From Yamagishiella unicocca (Eukaryota > Chlorophyta > Chlorophyceae > Chlamydomonadales > Volvocaceae), in assembly GCA_003116995.1 (NCBI GenBank), contig BDSL01000066.1:124001-188000 (forward strand): 64,000 nucleotides of DNA. Reading direction: 5' to 3'. The number at the start of each line of letters is the position of its first letter. Position 1 is the stretch's first letter. The notes beneath the pieces were generated by a model. That model saw nothing but the letters and a program-made list of their open reading frames with translations, searched no databases and had not been told where the DNA came from. The translations under genes and the position numbers were made by a program. Positions 10,659 to 23,800 of the stretch are shown here, piece after piece.

Positions 10659-13600
10659 ATGTTCCGTGAAGTAAATTCTGCTATCAGAGGACCGCTGTTC
10701 AGCCGCACGCAGTTGCCGACCCCGCGCCGAAGCATCATCGCGTTCGGGGCGCAGCCCCAAAGCAAGGGATTGCTGGTGCCTGCCCGGAATCGTTCAGAAC
10801 GACCCACAGCGCTTTCAACTTTCTGCTTGCCGCGGCTCGCGCTCTGCCGGCAGCGAAAGGCGACCCTGATTCCCAGGGCCGGCGTGGTGACCACACTCGC
10901 AGCGCTTGCGCCTGATATGAGTCAGGTGATTTTCATGGCCAAACTATTCGCAGCTGTGGTAGCTTTGGGGACGGGAGTGATGACCGCTGTGGCGTGGCTG
11001 GACGCGAAACGGAAGACGCAGAAGCCGGGGCTGCAGTATGCTCCCACGGAGGTGAGCTCGGCCTTTGGGGTCTGTGGTGGGGAGATGAGGCTCCGCCTAC
11101 CCCGCACCCGCCGGTCCTCCATATGCACCCTTTGCACCACATTGCGTCCAATCTGCTGCCGTCGGCGCTACATCCCCCGGCCCCCCCCCCCGACTTCCAG
11201 CGTCCAGTAACCGGTCTTTTTGCAAACCCGACCCCCCCCCCCGCAGTTCAACACGCGTGTGCTGAGCGCCTGCCCCAGCTTGCACCTGCCGTACGAGCCG
11301 CTGCCGTTCATGACGAACCCGGTGAGCGGGATGGGGGTGTGACGCGGAGGCGGGGGGATTCGGGCGCAGGGTTGTGGGGACAGTACCAGACAGCACCCTA
11401 GGTGATGCAAGAGGGTCGGGGGCTGGCAGCCCAGACAGCACCCTAGGTGATGCAAGAGGGTCGGGCGCTGGCAGCCCAGACAGCACCCTAGGTGATGCAA
11501 GAGGGTCGGGGGCTGGCAGCCCAGACAGCACCCTAGGTGATGCAAGAGGGTCGGGGGCTGGCAGCCCAGACAGCACCCTAGGTGATGCAAGAGGGTCGGG
11601 GGCTGGCAGCCCAGACAGCACCCTAGGTGATGCAAGAGGGTCGGGGGCTGGCAGCCCAGACAGCACCCTAGGTGATGCAAGAGGGTCGGGGGCTGGCAGC
11701 CCAGACAGCACCCTAGGTGATGCAAGAGGGTCGGGGGCTGGCAGCCCGGGTTGCTGGCGGGGCTGCGCGGCTGTGCAGGTGACGTCATCGCGGTGTAGTG
11801 CTAAGGTTTGACGTATGGAAGCGGTCCTGCGCACAGAGGCTGTCGCAAGGGCCTTCTTCTTCTTTTTCTTCCTCTCCTTCTTCGTAGCTTCCCTTGCGCG
11901 GTACGGACCTGTCGTGGGGTTCGGCGTCACGTGAGCGGCGCTGCCGTACACGGGCCTCTGCCTTTGTGCAGTAGCTCCACGTTGCTTCTCACCCCTCCGG
12001 CAGCATGTCGAGTAACCGGTTCTTTTCTGTACCCCCCCCCCCCTCGGGTTTCCCTCGAACCCCCCCCTCGGCAGCATGTCGAGTAACCGGTTCTCTTCTG
12101 TGACACCCTCCCCTCGGCGGCATGTCGAGTAACCGGTTCTCTTCTGTAACCCCCCCCCCCCGCCAGCAGCTCCGCGGACATTGCCCCGTGGCCTGAGACC
12201 CGCGAGCCCACCCGGGATGTGTGACGGCGCAGCAGCTGCCCTTGGGCGGAGCACACACACGACACACACACACACACCACCACACACACACACACACGCC
12301 CACACAGCATGTTTAAAACACACACACACACACACCAGGCCCGTCATTGCGCGGCCCCACTGCGGAGAAACACCAGGCCCGTCATTGCACCCCCTCCCCC
12401 CTTGCCGAAAGCCTTATACCCAAATCTAGCCACCAGCTACCTAGGTCTGCCACCACAGCATCGTTGGCGTGTCTGCCCCCGCCCTCCCCCGCTGCGGCCC
12501 TGATCCGGAGCTACTGCCCCCGGTCCGCCCCTGCCTGCCGCACGAGAGGCTGAACCCCTCCCTCGCCGCGCCCCCTCCCTCCCCCGCCCCCTTGCTCCCC
12601 TACCCCCTCCGCCCCTCCGCCCCCTGTTTGTGTCCCTGTCCCTTTGTGTCCCTGTCCCTGCCCCTGCAGCACGTTGAGACCATCCTTGCCGCCAAGACCC
12701 GCGCCAGCCCCCCGTTACGGTACCACCGGGAGATCCTTAAGACCAGCGACGGCGGCTGCGTGGCGCTGGACTGGGAGCACGTGGAGGACGGCAAGGTGGG
12801 GCGGCCGGGCGGGCGAGGGACCGGACAGGCAGGCGGGCAGGCGGGGGGGTTTTGAGGAAGACCCGTGGATGCGAGAAAAAACCGTGGGGGGGGGACTGTG
12901 TCACTTGATAACCGCTGAGCCGTGGAGCGCTGGGTGGGTGGGTGGGTGGGTGGGTGTCGTGCCAGCAGGACAAGTAGGAGGGCGTGGCTGCGTGGGGTCC
13001 AGAGCCACCCGGGGGAGAACGGAGTGGGAGCTGATTGCCAGGCAGCTGCGGCGGAACCAGCACCCACCCGGCTCTTAACTCTTGTGTGACAAGCTACTTC
13101 AGCTACACAAGCTACTTCCATTGGGGCAAGGGTGCGGCTGACGTTGACTCGAGCGCTGGCAGGTGCCGCACTGTAGCTCGTCCCAACCCCGCCATCTGCC
13201 ATGCGCCTCCCAACATCTTTCTTCCTGCTCCCCTGCCCCTCCCCCTCCCCCTCCCCCGCGCCCACTAAACTTCCCAAGCCGAGTTCCCGGCTCTTTTATG
13301 TGACCCCCTCCCCCTCCTCTGCCCCTCCAGGACCTGCCCGAGGACGCCCCCGTGCTGGTGCTGCTGCCGGGGCTGACCGGCGGCAGCGGCGACAGCTACG
13401 TGCTCCACGCGGTGTGCAGCGCCCGGCGTGCGGGCATCCGCGCAGTGGTGTTCAATGGCCGCGGCACCGCCGACAGCCCCGTCATCAGCCCGCAGTTCTA
13501 CAGCGCCAGCTTCACGGGGGACACCCGGTGAGCGGTGCGGTAATGCGGGGGACGCAAAGCGCCAGCTTCACGGGGGACACCCGGTTGCGGTGCGGTAATG

Positions 13601-15551
13601 CGGGGGACGCAAAGCGAAGAAACTAACTTTGCTGTGCAAAGTTAAGTAAAACGACCCGACGCGAAGGATATCCGGCGAGTGTGGTGCGATATACCTCGCG
13701 ACGGTGGGTCGGGTCGGGTCGGGTCGGGTCGGGTCGGGTCGGGTCGGGTCGGGTCGGGTCGGGTCGGGTCGGGTCGGGTCGGGTCGGGTCGGTGTCGGGT
13801 CGGGTCTCCTCCACGGGCCCCCGCCTGTCAACCAGTCATTCAGGCCTAAGCGAGCGATGCCATGCACCTTCCCAATATCGATCTGCCCCCGCCGGCCCAC
13901 TCCCAACCCCTAAACCCCCTAAACTCCCTAAACCCCCTAAACCCGCGCCGCGCCCCCTCAGCGCGGTCATGTCGCACGTGACCGGCCGCTACCCCCGCTC
14001 CCGGGCGCTGCTCGCCGCTGGCTGGTCCCTGGGCGCCAACATCCTGCTGCGCTACCTGGGCGAGGAGGGCGCGGACACCCCGCTGCGGGCGGCGGTGTCC
14101 ATGTGCAACCCCTTCGACCTGACTGTCAGCAATGAGGTGGGGGAGCAGGGCGGGAGGGGGAGGGGGCGGGGGTGGGGGGGCAGGGCGGGAGGGGGCGGGG
14201 GTGGGGGCCAGGGCAGGAGGGGGCGGGGGTGGGGGCCAGGGCAGGAGGGGGCGGGGGTGGGGGGGCAGGGCAGGAGGGGGCGGGGGTGGGGTGGGGGGGG
14301 CAGCCGCGGGGTCCGGAGGCGATAAGGGGCTGTGGTTGGCGGGGCCATGACAGTGTACAGCGCGTTCCCGCTGACATGGCCGGTGGCATGCGGCGCTGGC
14401 AGGGAGGCCCCAACGTCCCCTCTCGCTGCCTTTGTCCCTCCTCGCTGCCTTCGTCCCTTCTCTCCCGTCACTGTATCGGTCCGCCTCCTCCTGGTGCCCG
14501 CCTCTGCATGCCGTGACGCCCACCATGCAATTCTTACGGGATAGCCCCGCCTCCGCTGGCCACCTGCCTTTGACCCTAAACCCTACGCTCGAAACCCTAA
14601 ACCCTAAACACCCCCCCTTCCTCAGGGCCTGACCCGGGGCTTCAACCGCATCTACGACATCAACCTGGCCAAGTCGCTGCAGCGCATCTTCCGCAAGCAC
14701 GCCCTGCTGTGGACCGGCATGCCGCCGCCCTTCCGGCCCGACGAGGTGCCCCTCGGGAACACCATCCGGGAGTTCGACGACTGCATCACCATCCACTCCT
14801 TCGGCTGGCCCTCCGTGGACGAGTACTACGCGGGATCCAGCTCCTCGCTGTCTGTGCCGCTGCTCACCATACCCACTCTGTGCATCCAGGTGGGCAAGGC
14901 AGCCCTGCGCCCGCCCGTCCGTCTGTCCCGCAAATTTTCTTAACGGGGGTTCGCTAGCCCCGCTAGTCCCATGCGGTTGCTTGCCATTGTGGCTGCGGGT
15001 TTGGTTGCCAGGGAGTTGGCAGTCGGGGCAACAGGACCTGACGCATGCTCATCGATACACTTCAATGCGTGTGGTTGCCTCTTATCGACTCACGGTTTGC
15101 CGCACCTCTGGTCGTCCTTCGAGACCGCCAGGCGCTGGACGACCCCATCGCGCCCAAGGAGGCGACCCCGTTTGAGGCGCTGCGCCAGAACCCTAACTGC
15201 ACGTTAGTGACCACGCTCACGGGCGGACACCTAGGATGGGTGGCGGGCTCGGATGCACCGTTCGGAGCTCCATGGACTGACAAGGTGCGTTGGCGAACCA
15301 GGTAGTGGGTCAGCTCTGTCCTGGTGATTTCTTCGTGAAACTTGGCTTCCGATTAGGTCTTTCCCGGTACATCCATGACTTGCGCGCACTTATCAATTGG
15401 GCGCATATTTAAGTCGCGAGCTGCTTCCTCTGCGCAGGTGATGTTCGAGTGGCTAAACAGTGTAATGTCGGAGATGGCCGCATCCAAACGGCTTTCGACT
15501 GATTCAGCGGATTTGGCGAAGATGACGGTACAAGCGAGCATGCGAGCTTAA
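10659..15551 (+). CDS. ABHD1/3-type (EMB8/YheT-like) alpha/beta hydrolase
   Basis: Exons are 10659-11051, 11247-11321, 12670-12795, 13331-13527, 13962-14136, 14626-14889, 15132-15284 and 15438-15551 (TAA). All phases fit, giving 498 residues, or 412 from the in-frame ATG at 10917, which begins just before a hydrophobic membrane-anchor-like stretch (KLFAAVVALGTGVMTAVAWL). Family hallmarks are FNTRVLSACPSL, the oxyanion motif LPGLTGGSGDSYV, FNGRG, the nucleophile elbow GWSLGANILLRYL (Ser about 286), the acid ALDDPIAP (Asp about 413-414) and the catalytic His in TGGHLGWV (about 443). This family contains membrane-anchored lipid esterases and acyl hydrolases; the substrate here is unknown. The gene is divergent from the DUF1350 gene. 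Start choice is uncertain. The intron 4 boundary carries a duplicated copy of the exon end. Confidence 0.9.
11388..11750. repeat. 45-bp minisatellite, eight copies, in hydrolase intron 2
   Basis: The unit contains CAGACAGCACCCTAGGTGAT and AGAGGGTCGGGGGCTGGCAG. Spacing is exactly 45 bp with one variant base in the first full copy. Because 45 is divisible by three, it gives open frames on both strands, which I regard as non-coding. Confidence 0.9.
12001..12150. repeat. Three copies of ATGTCGAGTAACCGGTTCTT-type motif with C-runs
   Basis: Copies begin near 12005, 12077 and 12122, each followed by TTCTGTA and a run of C. The core matches part of the dispersed element at 8301-8380. Confidence 0.75.
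12254..12335. repeat. CA microsatellite in hydrolase intron 2
   Basis: Interrupted (CA)n runs lie on both sides of a short unique stretch, upstream of hydrolase exon 3. Confidence 0.9.
13505..13618. repeat. 57-bp direct duplication spanning an exon-intron junction
   Basis: The last bases of hydrolase exon 4, its donor and the start of intron 4 are repeated downstream: GCCAGCTTCACGGGGGACAC occurs at about 13506 and again at about 13563. The first copy has donor GTGAGC. In the second the corresponding position reads GTTGCG, a poor donor. Confidence 0.8.
13704..13807. repeat. GGGTC pentanucleotide array in hydrolase intron 4
   Basis: About 20 head-to-tail GGGTC units end in a variant GGTGTCGGGTC. 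Translated frames (GRVGSGRVGS) are artefacts of this repeat. Confidence 0.9.
14138..14318. repeat. G-rich minisatellite at the start of hydrolase intron 5
   Basis: About 27-bp units of the form GGGGGCGGGGGTGGGGGCCA followed by GGGCAGGAG begin right after the exon 5 donor. The strand asymmetry and runs of five or more G suggest quadruplex potential. Confidence 0.8.
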
Positions 15552-16109
15552 ACATTGTCCTGTTTGGCGCGACCCGAACATTTTTGGGGAGCATAGCGAG
15601 AGGAGAGGAGCTGTCATGTCTCACATGTCAGACACGGTCAGATGCTGGAGCGCGAGGGTAATTCTTTGGATACTAATTTTGCTGGATATGCGGAATCAGA
15701 TCACCGCTTGTGAGCATGAATATGTATGAGCATTGTGTATTGGTAATCGTTATGTGTCGTACGATGACCAACGGTTAGCACCAGTGTGACAACAGGCCCG
15801 ACTCGTTTCTGTTTTCCATGCTTAGCTAACATGTAAAACATGCCGAAATGCAATACAATAAGTCCCCTTCTTTACAGAACACAGAACAATTATCGAAACG
15901 ACGCGAAAGCCTAACAGGAGCAATGACTTACGGCGCTCAGCCAACAGAGGCACAATTATTGGGGTAATTATAAATGATGTTTTCATTATGCTATAGAAAG
16001 CTTGAGTAATAAGTCGGATCGCGAACCTAGCGAGTCCGCCTTCAGAACGCGCTGGTCGCTGGTTAGCCAGGAAGGACGTGTGTATCAATATAATTCAATA
16101 ATTAGGAGC
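15552..16109. other. Short intergenic region between hydrolase stop and the giant gene
   Basis: This is about 560 bp of lower-GC sequence. It should hold the hydrolase 3' UTR (a TGTAA, the green-algal polyadenylation signal, occurs near 15831) and the promoter and 5' UTR of the next gene. No other gene is evident. Confidence 0.5.
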
Positions 16110-19100
16110 ATGGATCGGGAGGACGACGGAACTGGGAGCCAGCGAAGCGAGACTTCAAGCCAGCGGTCGGACCTCAAGTTCCTTGCGAAGAAGAGGTGCG
16201 GATGAGAACCAAGCTGCTGTCATAGGCCCCGTAACACCGTGTATGGAGGGCGGTGCTCCTAAGTAAGTGCTTCCGATTAACACATGGCTGCGCTATGGCC
16301 CTGTCGCAGAGGACCATCCGATGATGCTGACGAAGGAGACCTGCTGGAGCAGAAGCGCAGTATCGAAGACGGCATATTCTCATGTGAGCTCGACGAAATT
16401 CGCTAGATAGGTTGTCATGCTCACAAACAACCTGCAGGTGCCAAAGTCGGCAACGCTTTAACACCTTGCCTGCTGCGTCACAAACGTACCCTGAAGTACC
16501 TATCCATAAAAAATAAAACCATCATGAGCGGAGTAGGCAGCTGCTTGAACCGGCCCTAGGGGCCTTGCCTGGACTGCAAGCCTGGAACACCCTTCCCGCA
16601 CCACGTGGCCCCAATTGACCTAGCTACACTGGTTTCACTATTACACAATGAACGCGTCGAAACGCGCCCTCAAAATCTCCGAGACGACGACCGCCACTGC
16701 TGCCCAGATACGGCCATTACCTTATCTATCTGGCGGGTTTTCACGGAGTTTCACGGAGTTACGCCCTGCTGAAGATGCCTGGATTGCCGGCGTAGCGACG
16801 TCACCTGCTGTTTGCAAGGGCAGCCCACGGTAGCCGACGCCCTGCTCCCTAGCTACCTTCCTGCCTAGCCATCATTGCTGCCGGCCTTCGTTCTGCGCGA
16901 CCCCCCCGCGACCGATGGCGAAGCCACGAGCGTCGTGGCTAGCGGCAGGTCACTCGCTTGCCCTCAAACGCACTTTGTGCCCGTTTGTTGTTATGTCAGT
17001 CGAAAGTAAGCATCGACGGGCTTTGATACGTTCATTGTCAGAGGGGCCGGCTCCTAAACCACGCGCTCAACGGCCCAGGGGACGTACGGCACTCAGCCCG
17101 TGTCCTGGCCACTTAGATAGCCTGCTCTGCGTGCTGGAATGGCGGGTTGGGGCGCTCTTGGCGCGGCCGTTCAATGCACGTCCTCGCTCGTTATTAGGAA
17201 GCGGGGTCGGTTTGATCGGTTTGTAGGTAGTAGTTACGTAGCTGGGAAAGCCAAGGCCCCAGCAGAGACGGCGGGGCTGGGTCCGGGCGCTTCCAGCTAT
17301 TAGTTTGCCGTCGCTGCTGCTTCGGTATCTGGCAGGAGCCGAGCCGCTGGAGGCGCCCAAACATCCAGTTCCCGTAGCAGTAGTCTAGGGCTCGCTACTA
17401 GTTGAATGATCGATTGGTCCATCCTGCCACCTACCGCCTGGCTGGCGCTAGCGCAACCCGTCGCCCAGCCAGCCGCCGGCTGCTCGATGCGCAGCCACGC
17501 GACAACTTGTGCTCGAGGGAGGGCGAATATATCTTACCATACAGCTAATGGTCAGGTCCGCCAGCAGCAGCCCAGCTAGCCAGCCCCCGCCGAATACCCT
17601 GACGGACGAACTCATGCTCGCCAGCCCGCGTTCGTCACCTACCACCCCCCAGGCATGTATACGCTGGTCCGCCAGTCCGCCCTGGGCAGCTGGAAGTTCA
17701 CGGTGCTGAAGGTGGTCCTGGAGTTCCTGGTGCGTGGGGGGTGCGTGGGGGGTAAAGGATAATCCGCGAATCTACGGCCGACAAACCAAGAAGACGGAGC
17801 GGAGGCGCTGCTGACTCGTAGTGTAAAGGCGATAAAGCAACGTAGACTGGGGTGTGGGGGGTTCGAGGAAGACTGGGGTGTGGGGGGTTCGAGGAAGACT
17901 GGGGTGTGTGGGGGGGGGGCGTGCGTGGGGGGGTGCGGGCAGGCGGGGGGACCAGCGTGTACATGCCTGGGTGATAGTAGGTTATGAGCCCGGGCGAGTA
18001 GGTGGTTAGCACGAACGAGCGAGGCATATGTAGGAGTAGCAACAGATGCCGTTGGTGCCCTCCGCAACCAACTCGTTGCGACGTCATCACCCTTGCTTGC
18101 AGATGTTCTTCATCATTGCCTTCAACCCAACCTACCCCGAGTGGAAGATCAGCGTGAAGAACCCCGTCTGGCAAGTGATTCGGTGGAGCGTCTGGCGCTC
18201 GCCCATCATACGACTGCACGGTTACGGCACGTACGTGGCTGTGCTGTACATTCAAGTGGCGGTTGTCTTCCTGGCAGTCGCGGGACTGGTGTTCCTCACT
18301 CTGGCCATGAGGCGGGCGGAACACTCCAAGTGGCTGCGGATCGCTGCGATGTACGTCCACGTCGCGTACGAGATTATTTTCTTCGTATGCTACGCGTCCT
18401 GCTTCGACTACTTCGTCTTCGTCGCGAACTGCGACTACACGGGAGAGGTGAAGCGGCATATGTACTTCACGGACGTCAGTAAGTTGGCTGCGCCGCCGCC
18501 GCCGACGTGTGCGCGCGACGAGTTGTTATTGGTTGGCTGGGCGGTTTGCGCTGTGGGTCGCTCGTCCACGGGTCACTCGTACAACAGGGGACTCAGACAT
18601 GACGGTGCGTGCCTGGGCGCATTTCGACTGACTAAACGGGGAATGCTTACCAAGCAAGCAAGCGCCACTTAGGGTTCACTTCATCCTTTGGTCGTCGTTG
18701 TGGCGGTACTTGAAGCCCCCTAGCTACGCACGCGGCCGGCAGGGTGTTGTTGCTGAACGCTAGCTATAGGCAGGTTGGTTGGTTGGTGGACACTAGCCAG
18801 GTTCGTTATTGCTGAACATCAGGCTGCATTGGTAGCTAGCAAACAGGAGCCAATGCACGTGAATTGCCATAAATGCGATGACAGTCGGGTGGGCGTTGAA
18901 TGGAACATGTCGCACAACGTTGGAGGAATTAACAACAATTGGTCGCTCGCACTCTAGCAAGCCGACCGCCGGCGAAAGATGCGAGCCTGCCTCTTCGTTC
19001 TCTCTCTGCTGGCCGGTAAACAAGGAATACCTACCTCACCCTTGAGCCCCATACAGGTGGTTAACAACAAACAAACTAATAAACTAAGTAACCGACCTCG

Positions 19101-20871
19101 CGCTTCGCTGCGCTCGCAGTGTGCTTCGAGATGCCGCACCTGCTGCACCTCAGCGTGGGGCTCTTCACGGCCGGGGTGTTCCTGTGCGTCACCGCGCTCA
19201 TGGTGGTGGCCTCGTGCGACCTCAATCCTGTGTCGCGAGACTGGATGTCCTCGCCCACCGTGTACCCGCGGCTCAAAGTCCTGGCGGCCAAGGCGGTGTT
19301 CGTGATCGCCGCCGCGGACATGGACTCGGCGACCAAGGCGCAAGCGGTGATAAATGTGCTCGCCGTCGCCCTGATATGCTATTGGAACTTCCGCTCGGTG
19401 AGCCCCCTAGCTAGCTAGCGAGCGAGAAGTGCTACCCAGACAGGTTAGGTCACGTGTACACGGCGGCGTTTTTCTGTAGTTGATGTACGCGCTGGGCGCT
19501 CCTTACATTCACAAGACTGTCGTACTGTAGGTTATGGACGGGGCGGAAATAATCGTGAGTGGGGATGGGAGTGGAAAGCATGGGAAGCCGTTGGCGGTGC
19601 ATGGCACCAAAGCACAAGCGAAGTGGAGGCATGCCCTTTCTACAAAGAGAGCAGCGGCGGACTGTTGTGAGGCAAATTTCCATTCGAAATAGGGGGCGGC
19701 GCTCTGATGCGTGGCGGTAGTGGACCCGAGGCCTCGGCTCCGAGGCCTTGGCCTCGAACGCCAGTAACCGATTACGCCATTCTTCTTCGTGGCGTAACGC
19801 GGCATCAAATCAAATACGTACATTACTTGGGAATCGCGACGCGCGTAACGTCAGGTAACGTCCTATCTATAGAAGCCAAGGATATCGTTGTGTCGCGAGA
19901 TAAAGTATGAACGCCGCGCAGCTAACAGCAGTACTCCTGACCCGCTCGTTTGGTGTGCCCTGCTGTGCCGCATGTACCGTATGTACGACGGATCATGCAC
20001 GTGGTGCGTTGCACGCTACGTGGGTGCGTGCCGTACCTCCAGCTGCCCTTCTACAGCAAAAGAATAAACGTCATCTGGTGCAGCATCTGGACCGGAATCC
20101 TCTACACGACCCTCATCTTGGTCGTGTTGGTCTTTGGGACCAATAGGTCGTACGAGTACCTCCGGCACAACACTATGGTAGGTGGTACTACTAAGCTTAC
20201 AACCGGCAGCAGGCGAACCCGATTGATTGCTGATTATTGCTTGCCATCCAACACTGAAACCTGGACGCGGAATCTGCCGCACCGACTCAGCTGCCACAGA
20301 CCGCGATCCCCCCCCTGCTGCGCATACCAGGACAGCACTTCCACCGTCTCCCACCGGCCTTCCAATGTGCCCCCGCCGTCTGCGCCGCACGATGCTAACT
20401 AGCTGGCTGCTGCCGCGGCTGCGGCATGCACCTGACATTGACCCTATCTACCGGCCCGGCCCCACCCCGCGCCGCTTCCAGAACGTGCTGTACGGCATCT
20501 TTCCTGTCGTCGCGGGCAGCTTGGCGGTGTACGCCGCCTACGTCTGGTGGGCCCTGCGTCCCGCTCGGAAGTTCTTGGACCTTGAGCGCGGAGCCAAACT
20601 AGCCAAGGTGTACAAGTTCGAGGACGCGTATGAGGTGGAGCGGCTGGCGCGCGCGATGCGGAAGTTCGACATTGACGGAGTGGTCGACGAGGACGCCGCC
20701 AGCTGGGGTGAGACGATCATCAAAGCGGGGGTGCAGGCCTTTCCCCAGGAGCCCTACCTGCTCATCCTGTACGCGAATTTCCTGTTGGAGGTGCGCAAGG
20801 ACGGCCCCGCCAGCCGCACGCAGCTGCAGCTGGCGGCGAAGCACTCGCCGTCGCTGGTCGAGCGCTATCAG
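16110..20871 (+). CDS. Module 1: exons 1-7, N-terminal membrane region
   Basis: Exons are 16110-16195, 16310-16383, 17653-17729, 18103-18478, 19120-19397, 20043-20177 and 20482-20871. The first two encode an acidic, Ser-rich cytosolic start ([18 protein letters not shown]). Hydrophobic segments follow: [108 protein letters not shown] and [19 protein letters not shown]. Exon 7 then turns into soluble helices ([18 protein letters not shown]) that begin the TPR/HAT-like part. Intron 2 is long (about 1.27 kb) and holds no recognisable gene. Intron 3 carries a dispersed repeat. Confidence 0.85.
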
Positions 20872-23800
20872 GTGCGGGGCGGTTATGTGGCGGTGGGGGT
20901 CAGGAATGCACATATGAGTGGTAGTAAAGCACGGACAGCGCGCGCGGTGGGTGGTATTGCTGTCAGGGCGAGCACCTGTATGTGGGTCGATTTGGTAGGT
21001 GACCAGGGCCAGGGCCAGGGCCCACGCGCATCGCGGCTCAAGACGGGCACCAACAACATCGCTACCTGCCTCGAGCTAGCTCCCATGCGTCTTCGTCGGA
21101 TCTACCCGCCAGGTGTTCTGCACCAACGAAGCGAGCAAGCGGCTGAAGGACAGCCAGGAGGGTGGCATGGACCTCCAGGCCTACATCGAGTTCAAGCGGA
21201 ATTACAGGTGCGAGCGAGGTGGTGGGGCCCCGTGCTTATTACATGGGCAAAATATGCGTTCCGCTTGCTTGTAAAGTATTCATCAAGGCACCAGTGGCAG
21301 TTGTGTGGAAGCGCACGCGATGCGAGGTAGGTTTGATTGCGCGCCATCCTCTCTCGCATCTGCCGGCATACATAGGTACATATATAGCTGCATACGCAAC
21401 CGCCAAGATACCCACATAGCTACGTAGCTACATACGCAACCGCCAACATACCCACATAGCTACGTAGCTACATACGCAACCGCCAACATACCCACAGGGC
21501 CGTCATACGTGTGCACAAGGAGGCTCTGGCGCTGCAGGCGGAGCTGTGGAAGCTGCTGCTGCGGCCTCACCTGCGGGTGGCCGACTTGGACACCGCGATG
21601 GAGCGGCTGGAGGCTGCAGCCGTGAGGGCGCAGCAGGTGTACAAAAAGTGAGCTGCTGGTGGGAGCGAGAGGGCCTAGGCAGGCGTAGAGCACCGGCATC
21701 ATTATGCGGGGAACGAGCGATGGGGAACGGGGGGGATGCGGCGCGTGGGGGGTGTGCGATAACACCACACGTCTCACTCCACACACCCGCCGCACACACA
21801 CACACACTTACTCAGCTCAGCTTACTAAAACACACACACACACTTACCTACCAACGTGTAACACGCCGGAGTACCACCTGTCGTACGCACGACTTGGGGT
21901 TAATCTTCATCCTTATGTAGTCAGGCCCGCGCCTTTGGCGGTGCGTGGTACACGGAGATGCCGTCGGCCAGCTGTTCGCCGCCCGCGGGTCCATGTGTCG
22001 TATAGCTTCACAGGGCGCCAAGGACAGCGAACCACCAGCGGTGTTGGTTAGGTTGCCGTTACCGCACGGCACCGGTACGGCAACGTACGAGTGCCCAGCC
22101 AAACTCGCCAGTACCGCAACACTCCGTTGTCAACGTTACCAGTGCATCAGCATGCCGCCGGACAGTTGTGGGGCGCCTCTAGGCGGTGCGGCCGGCTACT
22201 GTCGGTTGCAGCCACCATCCAATTAACCCCAACCGACATGCCGCCTGCTGTGGGCAACCACCCAACCACTCCAACAAGGGTGCTGGAACGCTACCCCACC
22301 AACGGCAAGCTACTGCGCTGCTACGGCAAGTTTCTGGAGGATGTTAAGCACGACCCGATGGCCGCCGCGCGCGCCTACGGGGAGGCTAGCCGCAACGGCG
22401 GCGGTGACGCGCTCCTGTCTCTGGACCTGAGTGGCGTGCAGGGCGGCGGCGACAGGCCGGAGCTGCTGTCGTCGATGTCAATGGAGGACGCCATCATAGT
22501 CGTCAACGCGGAGGGGACCATCATGATGGTCAGCCAGGTGGGTGATGACGTGGCGTGACGTGGTGTAAAATGTCGTACTGTGAGAGGATGTGAGAGGATG
22601 TGGCATGGGGCGACGGTGACATACGGCTGTGGGAAAAGCGCAATAGTCATACGGCTGAACCGTGCAGGACGGACGTGCGTCGCTCCGGCTTGGCGGCCTA
22701 TGGCGGTTGCCTAGATGAAGCTGCCGGGTACGGTTAGTCAACCGAACATGTGGGAGAAGACTCTTGCGCGTTGGGATGGGGCGGGGTCAGGAAGGGCCGC
22801 TGCGTTAGGTATCAGGCAGCCCAGATCCTCCCTCGGCACTCATGGCTTGATGGCTTGCTTGATGGCTGCTGGACGTGTTGTGGCTTGTTTTCGGACCTGT
22901 TTGCAGGCCGTGCAAGGCGTCTTTGGCTACCAGAAGGCGGACCTGGAGGGCGCGAACGTTTCTCTGCTGATGCCGCAGCCCTTCAGCCAGCGCCACCCCG
23001 GCTACCTGCAGCGCTACGTCGGCACCGGTGAAGCCCGCATCCTGGACACCATGCGCGAGGTGGTGGGGCTGCATAAGGTACGTACGGAACCATCTAGCTA
23101 GCTAGGTAGCCAGGTATATCTGCGTAGGTGGGGTGGTTTGGCGGATTGCTTGCTCGGTTTGGCCGCTACGTGCGCGCTGCCGCAAATCCTTCTTTGGGTT
23201 GATGATGGGGGCTTGCGGGGAACAGGGATCACGCACCCCATCATCGCTTGTTCGGATTGGACTACCATGCAGGTAGATAGCTGCGTACGCACATGGCTGA
23301 CCGTGCGGGCAGCGGAGCGCCACTTTGAGAAACGGCTTTTCTACTTGGGTTCCCGCTCCATTCGCTTTGAACGTATGAAGCCGTTTCTGTAGCTGGACAT
23401 GATTCGTTTCAGTGCCGTTTCATCGCTGTGTTCATCTCATGCTTTTAAGGAACTAAGCGTGCTACCAAGTCCTCAAGTCACGCGAGAACCTACGCAAAGT
23501 AACCTTGTTGTACTATTAGGCGTGCTACCAAGCTCACGCCACGAGCGTGACAGACATTCCAGCCAATAAAGCATGCAATTTTGTTGAGGAACTAAAGTAA
23601 AGAATCGGGCAGCTGTTGTCGGAATACAAGTCCCATACGCACCTCCGATACCCTCGACAGCTTTTGACAGGCGGTCGGAAACTCCTCCACGCCAATAGCT
23701 TTTAGCTCTAATGTTTGTATAGGATTTGATGCCGTATATAATAAAAGGCTCAGCTAGCGGCACCAGGGGCGCGCGAACCTCGGTCCCGGCGTCCCCTAAC

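Noticed and set aside
11097..12347. 416-codon minus-strand frame across the hydrolase intron
   Set aside because: It translates the 45-bp minisatellite and CA repeats and overlaps real hydrolase exon 2 on the other strand.
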